DNA of 64,000 nt from Ruminococcus sp. (GTDB lineage Bacteria > Bacillota > Clostridia > Oscillospirales > Acutalibacteraceae), in the NCBI GenBank assembly GCA_017473775.1, contig JAFUJH010000040.1:1-64000 (forward strand). The letters are read 5' to 3'. Below are positions 34,343 to 44,279 of the stretch, piece after piece. The position numbers were made by a program, and so were the translations under genes. The notes under the pieces are model-generated. The model was not told the DNA's origin and did no database searches. It saw nothing but the letters and a program-made list of their open reading frames with translations. The stretch's first letter is position 1. Each line of letters opens with the position of its first letter.

Positions 34343-36403
34343 ATGGGTAGAATCAATGTGCTTCAGAAGCATGTGGCCGAGCTTATTGCGGCAGGCGAAG
34401 TTGTAGAGCGTCCCTGCTCTGTAATCAAAGAGCTTGTAGAAAATTCAATCGACGCAGGAGCCAAGTCCATTACTGTGGAGATTAAAAACGGCGGTACTAC
34501 CTTTATGCGTGTCACCGATGACGGTATGGGCATTATGCGTGATGATATCAGAAATGCCTTCCTCCGTCATGCAACAAGTAAGGTTTGTGTTCAGGATGAC
34601 CTTGATTCCATAGCTACTCTTGGCTTCAGAGGTGAGGCACTCGCCTCAGTTTCTGCAGTTGCCAAGGTTGAGCTTATCACCTGTGCCGATTGCGAGGATG
34701 TAGGATCAAGCTACATAATAGAAGGTGGGGAGGAGGTCTCCTTCACTGATGCAGGCTGTCCTGTAGGGACAACTATTGTTGTGAGAGACCTGTTCTATAA
34801 TATCCCTGCAAGACAAAAATTCCTCAAGAAGGATGTAGCAGAGGGTAACGCTGTTTCTCTTGTTATGGATAGAATCGCCTTGTCTCATCCTGAGATTGCT
34901 TTCACCTTTATCCGCGATTCAAAGCAGACTTTAAAGACCGCTGGTGACGGGAAACTTCGCTCTGCTATCTACGCGGTATATGGCAGAGAATTCTCCAATT
35001 CACTTATCGAGGTTGACTACGAGCTTGACGGAATCAGGGTTGAGGGATTTATCTCCCGTCCTGAGTATTCCCGTCCTAATCGTAATATGCAAACCTTTTT
35101 TGTCAATAACAGATATGTCAAAAGCCGCACTGCAGGTGCCGCGGTTGACGAAGCTGCAAAGGGCTCTGTTATGGTTGGCAAGTTCCTTTGCTGTGTACTT
35201 AATATTAAAATGTCCTTTTCTGCAGTTGATGTTAATGTGCATCCTGCTAAGATTGAGGTCAGATTTGTTAATGAACGCCCCTTGTTCAATGCAGTATACC
35301 ACGCTGTCAAATCAGCACTTATAAAAGGTGATAAACGCAAGGAGGCTGTTCTTTTACAGAACACTCCTGCAAAGCGTGTTGACCCCTTTGCGCAGTTTGA
35401 CCTTCGCACAAGGGATGTTGCAAGGTCTCAGCCTGAGGTTACTTCAAAGCCTCCAGAGTCTGTACACACTCAGGTTACACCAATGTCCGCAAAGCCTTCT
35501 GTAACACCTGATTCTGTTACATCAGGTGAAAGGACTCAATCATCTACACCTGCTTATCAAAGCAAATTTACACCCTTCTATCAGCGTCGTGTTACTGTTG
35601 CTGATTCAGGCAAAGTTGATAATTATTTATCAGCCCTTGATATTATTGCTCCACCTGTGCAGGAGGATGTACCTGTGTCCCCTGAGACTCCTATTGTAGA
35701 AGCTACTGATACACAGGAGATTTCACCTGTTCATTCAGAGTCTCTCTCCACTTCTCCTGTTGAGCAGGAAATAACACCAGATAATGCAGAAGTAAATAAT
35801 GAGCCACAGGATATAACTCTTACTCAAGAGCCTCAAGCACCGGAGTTTAAGTATCTGGGCGAAGCCTTCCGTACCTATATAATCGTCGAGGTTGATAAGG
35901 AGCTCATACTTATAGATAAGCACGCACTCCACGAGCGGATGATTTACGAACAGCTTAAAAAGGAAGCAGATTCCTGTAGTCAGCTGCTGCTTGTTCCAGT
36001 TACGGTTGTACTGGACAAAGCTGTGTACACAGCGGTCATTGATAACCTTGATATGCTCTCAGAGTGTGGCTTTGATGTAGAGGACTTTGGTATGCCCACA
36101 CTTCTTGTCAGAAGTGCTCCTCAGTATATAACAGGCGAGGATATCTCCGATACAATTACTGAGATGGCTGATTATATTGCAGAGAACAAAAAGGATATCC
36201 GTTCAGAGAAGATGGATTGGATTTTCCATAATATTGCTTGCCGTGCCGCTATCAAGGCAGGCAACAAAAGCACCGATATGGAGCTTATGGATTTAGCCCG
36301 TAAGATGCTTTCAGATGATTCACTCAGATACTGTCCTCACGGCAGACCTGTGTGCATTGTACTTAAAAAATCAGAGATAGAAAAACAGTTTGGCAGGGCG
36401 TGA
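34343..36403 (+). CDS. mutL: DNA mismatch repair protein MutL
   Basis: The 686-residue protein has the GHKL ATPase signatures AAGEVVERP (16-24), ENSIDAGA and LGFRGEALAS. A Ser/Thr/Pro-rich linker (roughly 330-500) leads to the C-terminal domain. That domain keeps the endonuclease metal motif DKHALHERMIYE (525-536; DxHA, x2, E, x4, E), plus ACRAAIKAG and CPHGRPVCI. So this MutL should nick DNA itself, as expected where no MutH exists. The ATG at 34343 is 5 nt behind GGAGGTGAT and is preferred over GTG 34334 inside that site. Confidence 0.97.
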   Translation: MGRINVLQKHVAELIAAGEVVERPCSVIKELVENSIDAGAKSITVEIKNGGTTFMRVTDDGMGIMRDDIRNAFLRHATSKVCVQDDLDSIATLGFRGEALASVSAVAKVELITCADCEDVGSSYIIEGGEEVSFTDAGCPVGTTIVVRDLFYNIPARQKFLKKDVAEGNAVSLVMDRIALSHPEIAFTFIRDSKQTLKTAGDGKLRSAIYAVYGREFSNSLIEVDYELDGIRVEGFISRPEYSRPNRNMQTFFVNNRYVKSRTAGAAVDEAAKGSVMVGKFLCCVLNIKMSFSAVDVNVHPAKIEVRFVNERPLFNAVYHAVKSALIKGDKRKEAVLLQNTPAKRVDPFAQFDLRTRDVARSQPEVTSKPPESVHTQVTPMSAKPSVTPDSVTSGERTQSSTPAYQSKFTPFYQRRVTVADSGKVDNYLSALDIIAPPVQEDVPVSPETPIVEATDTQEISPVHSESLSTSPVEQEITPDNAEVNNEPQDITLTQEPQAPEFKYLGEAFRTYIIVEVDKELILIDKHALHERMIYEQLKKEADSCSQLLLVPVTVVLDKAVYTAVIDNLDMLSECGFDVEDFGMPTLLVRSAPQYITGEDISDTITEMADYIAENKKDIRSEKMDWIFHNIACRAAIKAGNKSTDMELMDLARKMLSDDSLRYCPHGRPVCIVLKKSEIEKQFGRA

Positions 36404-36407
36404 TATT

Positions 36408-37364
36408 TTGTCAGACAATAAAATTAAACTCGTTTCTGTAGCAGGTCCCACTGCATCGGGTAAGACCTCCCTGTCCGTAAGTCTTGCTATGAGATTTGGA
36501 GCAGAGATAGTCTCAGCCGATTCTATGCAGATTTACAAGGGGATGAATATTGCTACCGCAAAGCCTTCAAAGGATGAAATGTGCTCAATTCCTCATCATC
36601 TTATGGACTATGTGGATGTTGACGAAACCTACAGCGTTGCAAGATATATCGAAGACGCCAACTCTGCTATCAACGATATTATGTCCAGAGGCAAACTTCC
36701 TATGGTAGTAGGCGGCACCGGACTTTATATGGACAGTCTCCTTTCAGGTATTACATACTGCGAGGGAGATGTGGACTTGAAGCTCAGAGCTAATTTGCAG
36801 GACAAACTCAGCAGAATTGGTATAGACGCAATGCTTGCTGAGCTTGCAGACTTTGACCCTGACAGTGCTCAGAGACTCAGCACTGAGCGTAACCCCAAGC
36901 GTATAATCCGTGCAATGGAGGTTTATTATACCACAGGCATTACTATGACAGAGCAAAACCTTCGTTCAAAGGAGAAGGAGTCTCCCTACAATCCCACCAA
37001 GATTGCTCTTAATTTTCACGATAGACAAAAGCTCTATGACCGTATTAACCGACGGGTTGACATTATGCTTGAGCAGGGTCTTGTGAAGGAGGCTGAGGCT
37101 TACTTCTCAGCAAATCCCGGCAACACTGCTGTCCAAGCTATAGGTTATAAGGAGCTAAGACCATACTTTGACGGCGAGCTGTCTCTTGATGAATGTGTTG
37201 AGATTCTCAAGCGTTCAACAAGGAGATACGCTAAACGCCAGCTTACATGGTTTATGCGGGACCCACAGATTAAGTGGTTTTATGCTGATGATTTTAATGA
37301 CAGCGACGAGCTGTTCCGCGTTGTATCAGATTATTTGATTCAAGAAGGATTTGAAGCAAAATGA
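36408..37364 (+). CDS. miaA: tRNA dimethylallyltransferase (TTG start)
   Basis: MiaA adds the isopentenyl group to A37 of UNN-reading tRNAs. The 318-residue protein has the P-loop GPTASGKT (13-20), SADSMQIYKGM, the substrate motif VVGGTGLYMDSLL, and the tail RRYAKRQLTWF. No ATG fits; TTG at 36408 gives MSDNKIKLVSVAGPTASGKT, with AGGG about 9 nt upstream inside the end of mutL. The 3' end overlaps the next gene by ATGA. Confidence 0.95.
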   Translation: MSDNKIKLVSVAGPTASGKTSLSVSLAMRFGAEIVSADSMQIYKGMNIATAKPSKDEMCSIPHHLMDYVDVDETYSVARYIEDANSAINDIMSRGKLPMVVGGTGLYMDSLLSGITYCEGDVDLKLRANLQDKLSRIGIDAMLAELADFDPDSAQRLSTERNPKRIIRAMEVYYTTGITMTEQNLRSKEKESPYNPTKIALNFHDRQKLYDRINRRVDIMLEQGLVKEAEAYFSANPGNTAVQAIGYKELRPYFDGELSLDECVEILKRSTRRYAKRQLTWFMRDPQIKWFYADDFNDSDELFRVVSDYLIQEGFEAK

Positions 37365-38668
37365 AGCGTTCTGAAATTAAGAAGAAACACTCAAAACAGA
37401 ATCGTAAATTCACCATAAGCTTTGCTTTTGTCTGTGTTGCTGTGGTAGCAATTATTTTGCTTTCTCTGCTTAATGCAAATATGAATACAGATGGTATTGT
37501 TGATACCGAAATCGCAAAGCGTTATACATACGAAGAAAACATTACAGCAGCCTCCGACATTGTCAGGAAGGAAACTCTGCTTTCCTATGACGGAAGTAAG
37601 GTGCTTTACTATACTGTACAGGACGGCGATATCGTCAGTGCAGGCTCAGAGGTGGCTCTTGTCTTTGCTAATGAGACAGATGCTCTCAATTACAACAGAA
37701 TTAACGAGATAAACAAACAAATTAAGATTTTAGAGGAGCTTAATACCTCATACGAGAATATCAATACAGATTTTTCAGCTGTTGATAAGCAGATTGAGCT
37801 TAATCTTAAAAATATGATTAGTGCAGTGAATTCCAACTCTACTGTACAGATTAACACCTGTGCTGATAACCTTGTGTATTCTATCAATCAGAGACAGGTT
37901 ATTACAGGAGCTGTTTCAGGTTTCTCAGAGCAGATTGCACTTCTCAGAGAAGAAGCCCGTGCCTGTCAGCAGCAGGGCGGTACATATATAGATTCAATTA
38001 CCACAGATGTGGGCGGCTATTTTGTTGCTTCTGCTGACGGCTATGAGGGACTCATTGACTACAACACCGTAACAGAGCTCACCGTTGATGATATGAAGAA
38101 GCTCAATCCTACTACTGTCAGCGATAACACAATCGGTAAGATTGTCAGCGGACTTAACTGGTATGTGGTGTGTAAGCTTTCTGCTGATGACGCTCTTACT
38201 CTTTCACACTCTAATGTTTATCCAACACTTACTTTCCCAAATACAACCTGCACAGATATTCCTGCAGACTTAGCCTCCCTTAATCAGGCAAGCAAACAGT
38301 CAGATGCAGTTGCAGTGTTCCGTTGTAATTATATGAACACACCCATCAGCCACTTGAGGAATGAGACAGTTCAGATTACAGTCAATACCTACACAGGTCT
38401 GAGGATAAGCAAAGCTGCTCTCCACGATGATTTCGTGGAGAAAGCCGGCTCTGAGTCAGGTGAGCGTCAGAAGGTACAGGGAGTGTATGTTAAGCACGGC
38501 AACCAACTTGATTTCAAAGAGGTTTCCATACTCTATGCTGGTGCGGATTTTGTTATCGTTGACGAACAGCCTGCGGAGGGTATCCTTGTCAGCGGAGAAA
38601 CTTTGAAGCTTAACGATGAGGTCGTTATAAGAGGAGAGGATTTGTTTGAAGGAAAAGATGTTCAGTGA
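37361..38668 (+). CDS. HlyD-like single-pass membrane protein
   Basis: This 435-residue protein has a basic N-terminus, one membrane segment (about 17-37) and a large outside domain. The layout resembles a periplasmic adaptor/HlyD protein: an early beta domain with a biotinyl-lipoyl-like pattern (YYTVQDGDIVSAGSEVALVF), a coiled coil (about 100-215), and a beta-rich C-terminus. No ABC or RND transporter is adjacent. It overlaps miaA and yggS, placing it at the head of the division cluster. Similar proteins occur at this spot in other Clostridia, so a role at the division site is an inference. Confidence 0.7.
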   Translation: MKRSEIKKKHSKQNRKFTISFAFVCVAVVAIILLSLLNANMNTDGIVDTEIAKRYTYEENITAASDIVRKETLLSYDGSKVLYYTVQDGDIVSAGSEVALVFANETDALNYNRINEINKQIKILEELNTSYENINTDFSAVDKQIELNLKNMISAVNSNSTVQINTCADNLVYSINQRQVITGAVSGFSEQIALLREEARACQQQGGTYIDSITTDVGGYFVASADGYEGLIDYNTVTELTVDDMKKLNPTTVSDNTIGKIVSGLNWYVVCKLSADDALTLSHSNVYPTLTFPNTTCTDIPADLASLNQASKQSDAVAVFRCNYMNTPISHLRNETVQITVNTYTGLRISKAALHDDFVEKAGSESGERQKVQGVYVKHGNQLDFKEVSILYAGADFVIVDEQPAEGILVSGETLKLNDEVVIRGEDLFEGKDVQ

Positions 38669-39359
38669 TATCAGATATAATTACGAAAATATCATAAGAA
38701 ATATTGAAGATGCTGCAGTAGCAAGCGGCAGACGGGCAGAGGATATAACATTCCTTGCGGCAACCAAGACGGTGGATCCTGAGTTTATCAATTACGCTAT
38801 ATCACTGGGACTCAGATTTATAGGTGAAAACAAGGTACAGGAGCTTCTCTCAAAATATGACAGCTACGACCTTGATAATTCTCAGCTGCATTTTATCGGA
38901 CATCTGCAAACCAACAAGGTACGCCAGATTGTTGGTAAGGTAAGTATGATTCAGTCAGTGGACTCTCTGCGACTTGCACAGGAAATTTCTCGCCAGAGCA
39001 TAAAGCAGGGGATAAGCACCGATATCCTCATAGAAGTCAATGTAGGCAGGGAAGAAAATAAGTCAGGTGTAATGCCTGAAAACCTGGAGGAGCTACTCTG
39101 TCAGATAGCAACTCTTGATAATATTTCCGTTCAAGGACTTATGGCTATTCCGCCAATTTGTGAAAATGAACAGAAAATTCGCGGATATTTTCAAATTATG
39201 CGTAATATGTTTCTTGACATATCGGCAAAAAAGATAGATAATATTAAAATGGGTACTCTCTCTATGGGTATGTCAGGTGATTACCGCGAAGCAATACTTG
39301 AGGGTGCAAACCTTGTGCGGATCGGTTCATCACTTTTTGGTGCAAGAAATTATAATTAA
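38658..39359 (+). CDS. yggS: PLP homeostasis protein, YggS/PROSC family
   Basis: The 233-residue protein has the YggS pattern: FLAATKTVDPEFI with the PLP-binding lysine, FIGENKVQELLSKYD, LHFIGHLQTNKVR and the end LSMGMSGDYREAILEGAN. The family buffers pyridoxal phosphate rather than catalysing a reaction. The ATG at 38658 follows AAGGA and overlaps the previous gene by 11 bp; the in-frame TTG at 38646 is less likely. Linkage to sepF is standard (B. subtilis ylmE). Confidence 0.94.
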   Translation: MFSDIRYNYENIIRNIEDAAVASGRRAEDITFLAATKTVDPEFINYAISLGLRFIGENKVQELLSKYDSYDLDNSQLHFIGHLQTNKVRQIVGKVSMIQSVDSLRLAQEISRQSIKQGISTDILIEVNVGREENKSGVMPENLEELLCQIATLDNISVQGLMAIPPICENEQKIRGYFQIMRNMFLDISAKKIDNIKMGTLSMGMSGDYREAILEGANLVRIGSSLFGARNYN

Positions 39360-39385
39360 TATATATTTATTGGAGGTATTTTAAA

Positions 39386-39835
39386 ATGGCAGGATTTGTA
39401 GATAAGTTTAAGCGTATGTGGGATGCTCCCGATGACGAGTATCAGTACGATGAGTACGGCTACGGCGAAGAGGAGACAGAGGATTTTGAGGAGGATGTAA
39501 CTGTTCGTGACAACACATCCAGAAAAAGCAAAGTAGTTAATATCAATGCAACAGCCAAGCTTGCAGTTGCTCTTTTCAAACCTGAGCGTTTTGGCGAGGA
39601 GACAAGAGCTATTGCTGATGAGCTTATCAAGACCCATACAGTTGTTCTTAACCTTGAGAACACAAACAAGGATATGTCCAGAAGAATCATCGACTTCCTT
39701 TCAGGTGTAGCTTATGCTAACCGCGGTAAGATCAAGAAGGTTGCTTCAAGCACCTTTATCATCATCCCCAACCATGTTGATCTTACAGGTGACGATCTTC
39801 TTGATGAACTGGAGAATAGCGGAGTTTACTTCTGA
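39386..39835 (+). CDS. sepF: Cell division protein SepF
   Basis: SepF anchors FtsZ filaments to the membrane and aids septum formation. The 149-residue protein has an N-terminal amphipathic stretch (MAGFVDKFKRMWD), an acidic Tyr-rich linker (19-38) and the SepF domain (VNINATAKLAVALFKP, TVVLNLENTNKDMSRRIIDF, GVAYANRG, TFIIIP). ATTGGAGG precedes the ATG. The neighbours ylmH and divIVA support the call. Confidence 0.96.
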   Translation: MAGFVDKFKRMWDAPDDEYQYDEYGYGEEETEDFEEDVTVRDNTSRKSKVVNINATAKLAVALFKPERFGEETRAIADELIKTHTVVLNLENTNKDMSRRIIDFLSGVAYANRGKIKKVASSTFIIIPNHVDLTGDDLLDELENSGVYF

Positions 39836-39837
39836 TA

Positions 39838-40569
39838 ATGGATGAAACACAGCTTCTCCTTTCCAGATTGGATGATTTGATTTACAGTTGTGGCTACAAT
39901 GGTGATTCATATATCGGCTTTCTCAACGAACGGGAGTGTTCACTTGCCGTCTCATATCTGAGAAACCGTAGGATTGAATTCTCAATGGACGGCGGATATC
40001 CGAATGCAACACGGATGTATATTTGTGTTTCTGATATTTCTGAGCCGATTTTCCCCATAACTGCCCTGCAAATCAAATCCAAAGGAAACAGAGAATTAAC
40101 TCACCGTGATTATCTTGGGTCATTGATGGGACTCGGAATCAAGCGTGAGTGCATAGGGGATATCATCGCTGTCAGTAACAACGAAGCTGTTGTCTTTGTC
40201 CGTGATGATATTTCCGAATACATAATCCGCGAATTAGATAGGGTAGGGCGTGAGCCTGTAACTGTTTGTTTGTACTCAGGTGATACAGATAACCTTAACT
40301 CCAAAACAGAGGAGTTGAATCTTATAGTTACCTCGATGAGAGCGGATAATTTTGTCAGTGCCTGCATCAATAGCTCCCGTACAGAGGCTGCCCGGCTTAT
40401 ATCTTCTGATTTGGTTTTTTTGAATTATGTTCAGGTTAATAAACCCTCCCAGAGCATCAATGAGGGAGGTATCATCAGTATACGGGGTCACGGTAAATAT
40501 ATCGTAGGAGCTTTGTCAGGCAAGACAAAAAGAGACAGATTGGTTATTAAGGTATTGCACTATATTTAA
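39838..40569 (+). CDS. ylmH: S4-domain RNA-binding protein YlmH
   Basis: The 243-residue protein matches YlmH: N-terminal FLNERECSLAVSYL and FPITALQIKSKGNRELTHRD, and a C-terminal S4 domain (NFVSACINSSRTEAARLISS, VNYVQ-like LNYVQVNKPS). Family members bind RNA; B. subtilis YlmH (RqcP2) has been linked to 50S quality control. It starts 2 bp after the sepF stop. Function in division is suggested only by its constant position between sepF and divIVA. Confidence 0.92.
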   Translation: MDETQLLLSRLDDLIYSCGYNGDSYIGFLNERECSLAVSYLRNRRIEFSMDGGYPNATRMYICVSDISEPIFPITALQIKSKGNRELTHRDYLGSLMGLGIKRECIGDIIAVSNNEAVVFVRDDISEYIIRELDRVGREPVTVCLYSGDTDNLNSKTEELNLIVTSMRADNFVSACINSSRTEAARLISSDLVFLNYVQVNKPSQSINEGGIISIRGHGKYIVGALSGKTKRDRLVIKVLHYI

Positions 40570-40581
40570 GGGGGAAAAAGA

Positions 40582-41412
40582 ATGCTGACTATTGAAGATA
40601 TCAAAAATGTGAGTTTCAGAAAGGCAGGAATAGGCGGTTACAAGCCTGAGGATGTAGATACATTTATTGATCAGGTGCTTATTACCTTTGAACAGCTCAG
40701 AAAAGAAAAGTCTGACCTTATCAAAAAGATGGATATTCTTGCCACTAAGGTTGAAGAATACAGAGCTGATGAGGATTCAGTGCGTAACGCTATGCTGTCT
40801 GCTCAGCGAGTTGCAGATTCCACCATCAGAGAGGCTCGTGCTAAGGCAGCCCGTATTCTTGAGGAATCAGAGAATATGGCTAAGGCAAAGCTTTATGACC
40901 TGAATGTTCAGATTAAACAGCAAAAGAAGCAGTATACATTGCTGTTGGCTGAGTGTAACAGGCTCAGAGACGATATTATAAGTCACTGCAACAAGCATAT
41001 CGCTGTTGCCAAGGAACTTCCCAGTATTCAGCGTATACAGTCTATGGAGGCTTCAATCGAGGAGCGTTATCCCACTGATAACTCAGGTGACTATGAGCGT
41101 GCAAACGAGGTTGCAACAGCTTCTGCTGAACCTGCAACACAAGCTCCCCGTCAGAAGCAGGAGGAGACTCCGAGTACACCTGTAGCAGATACAGCACCTG
41201 TAGTATCCGAAGCAGCAACTGTTGAAGCAGAGGATCTTTTTGATATCAGCATTGTTAGCGATATCAGCGAGAATGACGATGTAACTGCTCCTTCTCAGGC
41301 GGAGCCTGCCGATAAGAAAAAAGGCAGAAACTTTTCAAACCTTAAATTTGGCGACAACTACGATGTCGAATCCGACAATGATAATGATGACGGCAATGCC
41401 GATTCAGAATAA
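40582..41412 (+). CDS. divIVA: Cell division protein DivIVA
   Basis: DivIVA senses curved membrane and recruits partners to poles and septa. The 276-residue protein starts with the membrane-binding domain (MLTIEDIKNVSFRKAGIGGY, EDVDTFIDQV), continues as a coiled coil to about residue 140, and ends in an acidic, low-complexity tail rich in Thr, Ala, Glu and Asp. AAGGGGGAAA precedes the ATG. It is the last of the small division proteins before ileS. Confidence 0.94.
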   Translation: MLTIEDIKNVSFRKAGIGGYKPEDVDTFIDQVLITFEQLRKEKSDLIKKMDILATKVEEYRADEDSVRNAMLSAQRVADSTIREARAKAARILEESENMAKAKLYDLNVQIKQQKKQYTLLLAECNRLRDDIISHCNKHIAVAKELPSIQRIQSMEASIEERYPTDNSGDYERANEVATASAEPATQAPRQKQEETPSTPVADTAPVVSEAATVEAEDLFDISIVSDISENDDVTAPSQAEPADKKKGRNFSNLKFGDNYDVESDNDNDDGNADSE

Positions 41413-41439
41413 AACAACATATTTGGAGAGTAGATAATT

Positions 41440-44205
41440 ATGTCTCAGGATTACAACAAAACATTAAATCTTCCTAATACCGATTTCCCTATGAGAGCAG
41501 GACTTCCTCAGAGTGAGCCTGTTACTCTCAAAAAATGGGATGATAACGATATTTATGGAAAGCTTATGGAGAGAAACGCAGGCAAGCCTATGTTTGTTCT
41601 TCACGATGGACCTCCTTATGCAAACGGTAACATTCACCTTGGTACCGCTCTCAATAAGGTTCTCAAGGACTTCATTGTAAGATATAAGAATATGTCAGGC
41701 TTCTGTGCTCCTTTCGTTCCCGGTTGGGATACTCACGGTCTGCCCACAGAGCTCAAGGCAAGAGCTAAGGCTGGTGTTTCCAGCTCTGATGCTATTTCCG
41801 ATGTTGAGCTTCGTCAGATTTGCCGTGATTTTGCACTTGGTTACCTTGATGACCAGCGTAATCAGTTCAGACGCCTTGGCGTTATCGGTGACTGGAGCAA
41901 TCCCTATGTTACACTTACTAAGGATTTCGAGGCAACTCAGATTGAGATTTTCTCTGAGATGGCTCAGAAGGGCTATATCTATAAGGGTCTCAAGCCTGTT
42001 TACTGGTGCCCCGAGTGTAAGACAGCTCTTGCAGAAGCTGAAATCGAATATGCAGAGGACCCTTGCTTCTCTATTTATGTTAAGTTCCCTGTATCTGACG
42101 ATATGGGCAAGATTTCCGCTCTTGGTGTTGACCCTGCAAAGACCTACTTTGTTATCTGGACAACAACCACATGGACATTGCCCGGTAATGTAGCTGTATG
42201 CGTTGGTCCTGAATTTAATTATTGTGTAATTAAATCAGGCGATGAGTTCTACATTATGGCTGAGGAGCTTTATAAGAGTGCTTTTGAGGCTGCAGGTATC
42301 GAGGATTACGAGGTTGTTGCCAATATTCAGGGCAGTGAGCTTGAGTACATCAAGACAAGACATCCCTTCCTTGACCGTGAATCCCTCGTTATCGTTGGTG
42401 ATCATGTTACTCTTGAAAGCGGTACAGGTTGTGTTCATACTGCACCCGGTCACGGTGTAGAGGACTACGATGTATGCCGCAATTATCCCGAAATTCCCAT
42501 CATCGTTCCTGTTGATGCTGACGGCAGACTCACTGAGGAGGCAGGTCAGTTTGCAGGACTTCTTACAGATGATGCAAATAAACCTATCGCACAGCATCTT
42601 GAGAGCCTCGGACTTCTCTTTGGCCTCAAGAAGATTATCCACCAGTATCCCCATTGCTGGAGATGTAAGAAGCCTGTTCTGTTCAGAGCTACTAACCAGT
42701 GGTTCTGCTCTGTTGATGACTTCAAGGCAGATGCAGTAAAGGCTATCAACGATGTAGAGTGGATTCCCGGCTGGGGCAAGGACAGAATTACATCAATGGT
42801 ACAGGACCGTAAGGACTGGTGTATCTCCCGTCAGCGTAGATGGGGCGTTCCTATTCCCATCTTCTTCTGTAAGGAGTGCGGTGAGCCCTATATCGATAAA
42901 GCAGCTATGGATGCTGTTGCCGCTCTTTTCCGCGAGGAAGGCTCAGATGCTTGGTTTACTCATAGCTCTGAGGAGATTCTCCCCGAGGGTGCAAAGTGCT
43001 CCAAGTGCGGTCATACCTCTTTCGAGAAGGAAAGAGATATTATGGATGTTTGGTTTGACAGTGGTGTTACTCATGCCGCTGTTTGTAAAGCAAGACCTAA
43101 CCTGACATGGCCTGCTGATTTGTACCTGGAGGGTGCAGACCAGTACCGCGGTTGGTTCCAGTCCTCACTGCTCACTTCTGTTGCTGTATTCGGCACAGCT
43201 CCCTACAAGAGTGTTCTTACTCACGGTTGGGTCGTTGACGGCGAAGGCAAAAAGATGAGTAAATCTCTGGGTAATGGTATCGACCCTCAGGAGGTAGTTG
43301 ACCAGTATGGTGCAGATGTACTCCGTCTGTGGGTTGCATCCTCCGACTATCATGTTGATATCCGTATTTCAAAGGAGATTCTCAAGCAGCTTTCCGAGGC
43401 ATACAGAAAGATTCGTAATACAGCAAGATACATTCTCGGCTGTATCAGCGACTTTAATCCCGATACCGATGCTGTTGCTATCGACGAGCTTATGCCTATT
43501 GATAAATGGGCAATCAACAAGCTCAACGAGCTTATGGCCAAGGTTAAAGCAGGATACGATTCCTACGAGTTCCATCAGGTATATCACGCTATCCACAACT
43601 TCTGCGTTGTTGATATGTCTAACTTCTATCTTGATGTTCTCAAGGATCGTCTCTATACAGAAAAGGCAGATTCCAAGGCACGCCGTGCCGCTCAGACAGC
43701 AATCTATATCATCCTTGATTCTATGACAAGAATGATTGCTCCTATCCTAGCTTATACATCTGACGAGATCTGGAAGTATATGCCTCACTGCAGTGATTCA
43801 AACGCAGAGTGCGTACTCTTTAACGATATGCCCACTCCTATTGAGATTTCTCTTGATGCAGACTTCATTGCAAACTGGGACAAGATTCACGAGCTCCGTG
43901 ATACTGTCAAGAAGCAGCTTGAGGTCGCAATCAAGGATAAGATGATCAAATCCTCTCTTGAGGCTTCAGTTACACTTTCTGCAACAGGTGCCGAGTACGA
44001 CTTTATCAAGTCTGTTGAGGATGAGCTTGCAGCCGCATTCATCGTTTCCGAGGTTGTTTTGGAGCAGGCTGAGGGTGAGCTTACAGTTACTGTCAATAAG
44101 GCACAGGGCGAAAAGTGTGAGCGTTGCTGGGCATACAGCAAGACCGTCGGCGAGAATGCTGACCATCCCACACTTTGTGCAAGATGTGCTGCTGTTATCG
44201 AGTAA
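41440..44205 (+). CDS. ileS: Isoleucyl-tRNA synthetase
   Basis: The 921-residue class I enzyme charges tRNA-Ile. It has the HIGH-type motif GPPYANGNIHLGTALNK, the CP1 editing domain, the KMSKS motif near residue 605 and a C-terminal zinc ribbon (CERCW and CARC). The zinc end marks the bacterial (mupirocin-sensitive type) form rather than the eukaryote-like form. Only 27 bp separate it from divIVA, so no T-box leader is present. The divIVA-ileS-lspA-rluD order is common in Firmicutes. Confidence 0.97.
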   Translation: MSQDYNKTLNLPNTDFPMRAGLPQSEPVTLKKWDDNDIYGKLMERNAGKPMFVLHDGPPYANGNIHLGTALNKVLKDFIVRYKNMSGFCAPFVPGWDTHGLPTELKARAKAGVSSSDAISDVELRQICRDFALGYLDDQRNQFRRLGVIGDWSNPYVTLTKDFEATQIEIFSEMAQKGYIYKGLKPVYWCPECKTALAEAEIEYAEDPCFSIYVKFPVSDDMGKISALGVDPAKTYFVIWTTTTWTLPGNVAVCVGPEFNYCVIKSGDEFYIMAEELYKSAFEAAGIEDYEVVANIQGSELEYIKTRHPFLDRESLVIVGDHVTLESGTGCVHTAPGHGVEDYDVCRNYPEIPIIVPVDADGRLTEEAGQFAGLLTDDANKPIAQHLESLGLLFGLKKIIHQYPHCWRCKKPVLFRATNQWFCSVDDFKADAVKAINDVEWIPGWGKDRITSMVQDRKDWCISRQRRWGVPIPIFFCKECGEPYIDKAAMDAVAALFREEGSDAWFTHSSEEILPEGAKCSKCGHTSFEKERDIMDVWFDSGVTHAAVCKARPNLTWPADLYLEGADQYRGWFQSSLLTSVAVFGTAPYKSVLTHGWVVDGEGKKMSKSLGNGIDPQEVVDQYGADVLRLWVASSDYHVDIRISKEILKQLSEAYRKIRNTARYILGCISDFNPDTDAVAIDELMPIDKWAINKLNELMAKVKAGYDSYEFHQVYHAIHNFCVVDMSNFYLDVLKDRLYTEKADSKARRAAQTAIYIILDSMTRMIAPILAYTSDEIWKYMPHCSDSNAECVLFNDMPTPIEISLDADFIANWDKIHELRDTVKKQLEVAIKDKMIKSSLEASVTLSATGAEYDFIKSVEDELAAAFIVSEVVLEQAEGELTVTVNKAQGEKCERCWAYSKTVGENADHPTLCARCAAVIE

Positions 44206-44229
44206 TTAATTTTCATATTTAATAGGCCA

Positions 44230-44254
44230 AAGCGGTGTATTTAATGCACCGCTT
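44230..44254 (+). terminator. Hairpin between ileS and lspA, weak terminator
   Basis: AAGCGGTG (44230-44237) pairs with CACCGCTT (44247-44254), extendable to 10 bp. Only GAGCTTTATT follows, so termination is likely partial. The lspA ribosome binding site lies 11 bp downstream. Confidence 0.5.
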
Positions 44255-44279
44255 GAGCTTTATTAAGGAGGTAATAATA

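Noticed and set aside
41413..41439. T-box leader for ileS (and for leuS at 23947-23976)
   Set aside because: The gaps are about 30 bp, far too short for a T-box, and no T-box motif is present.
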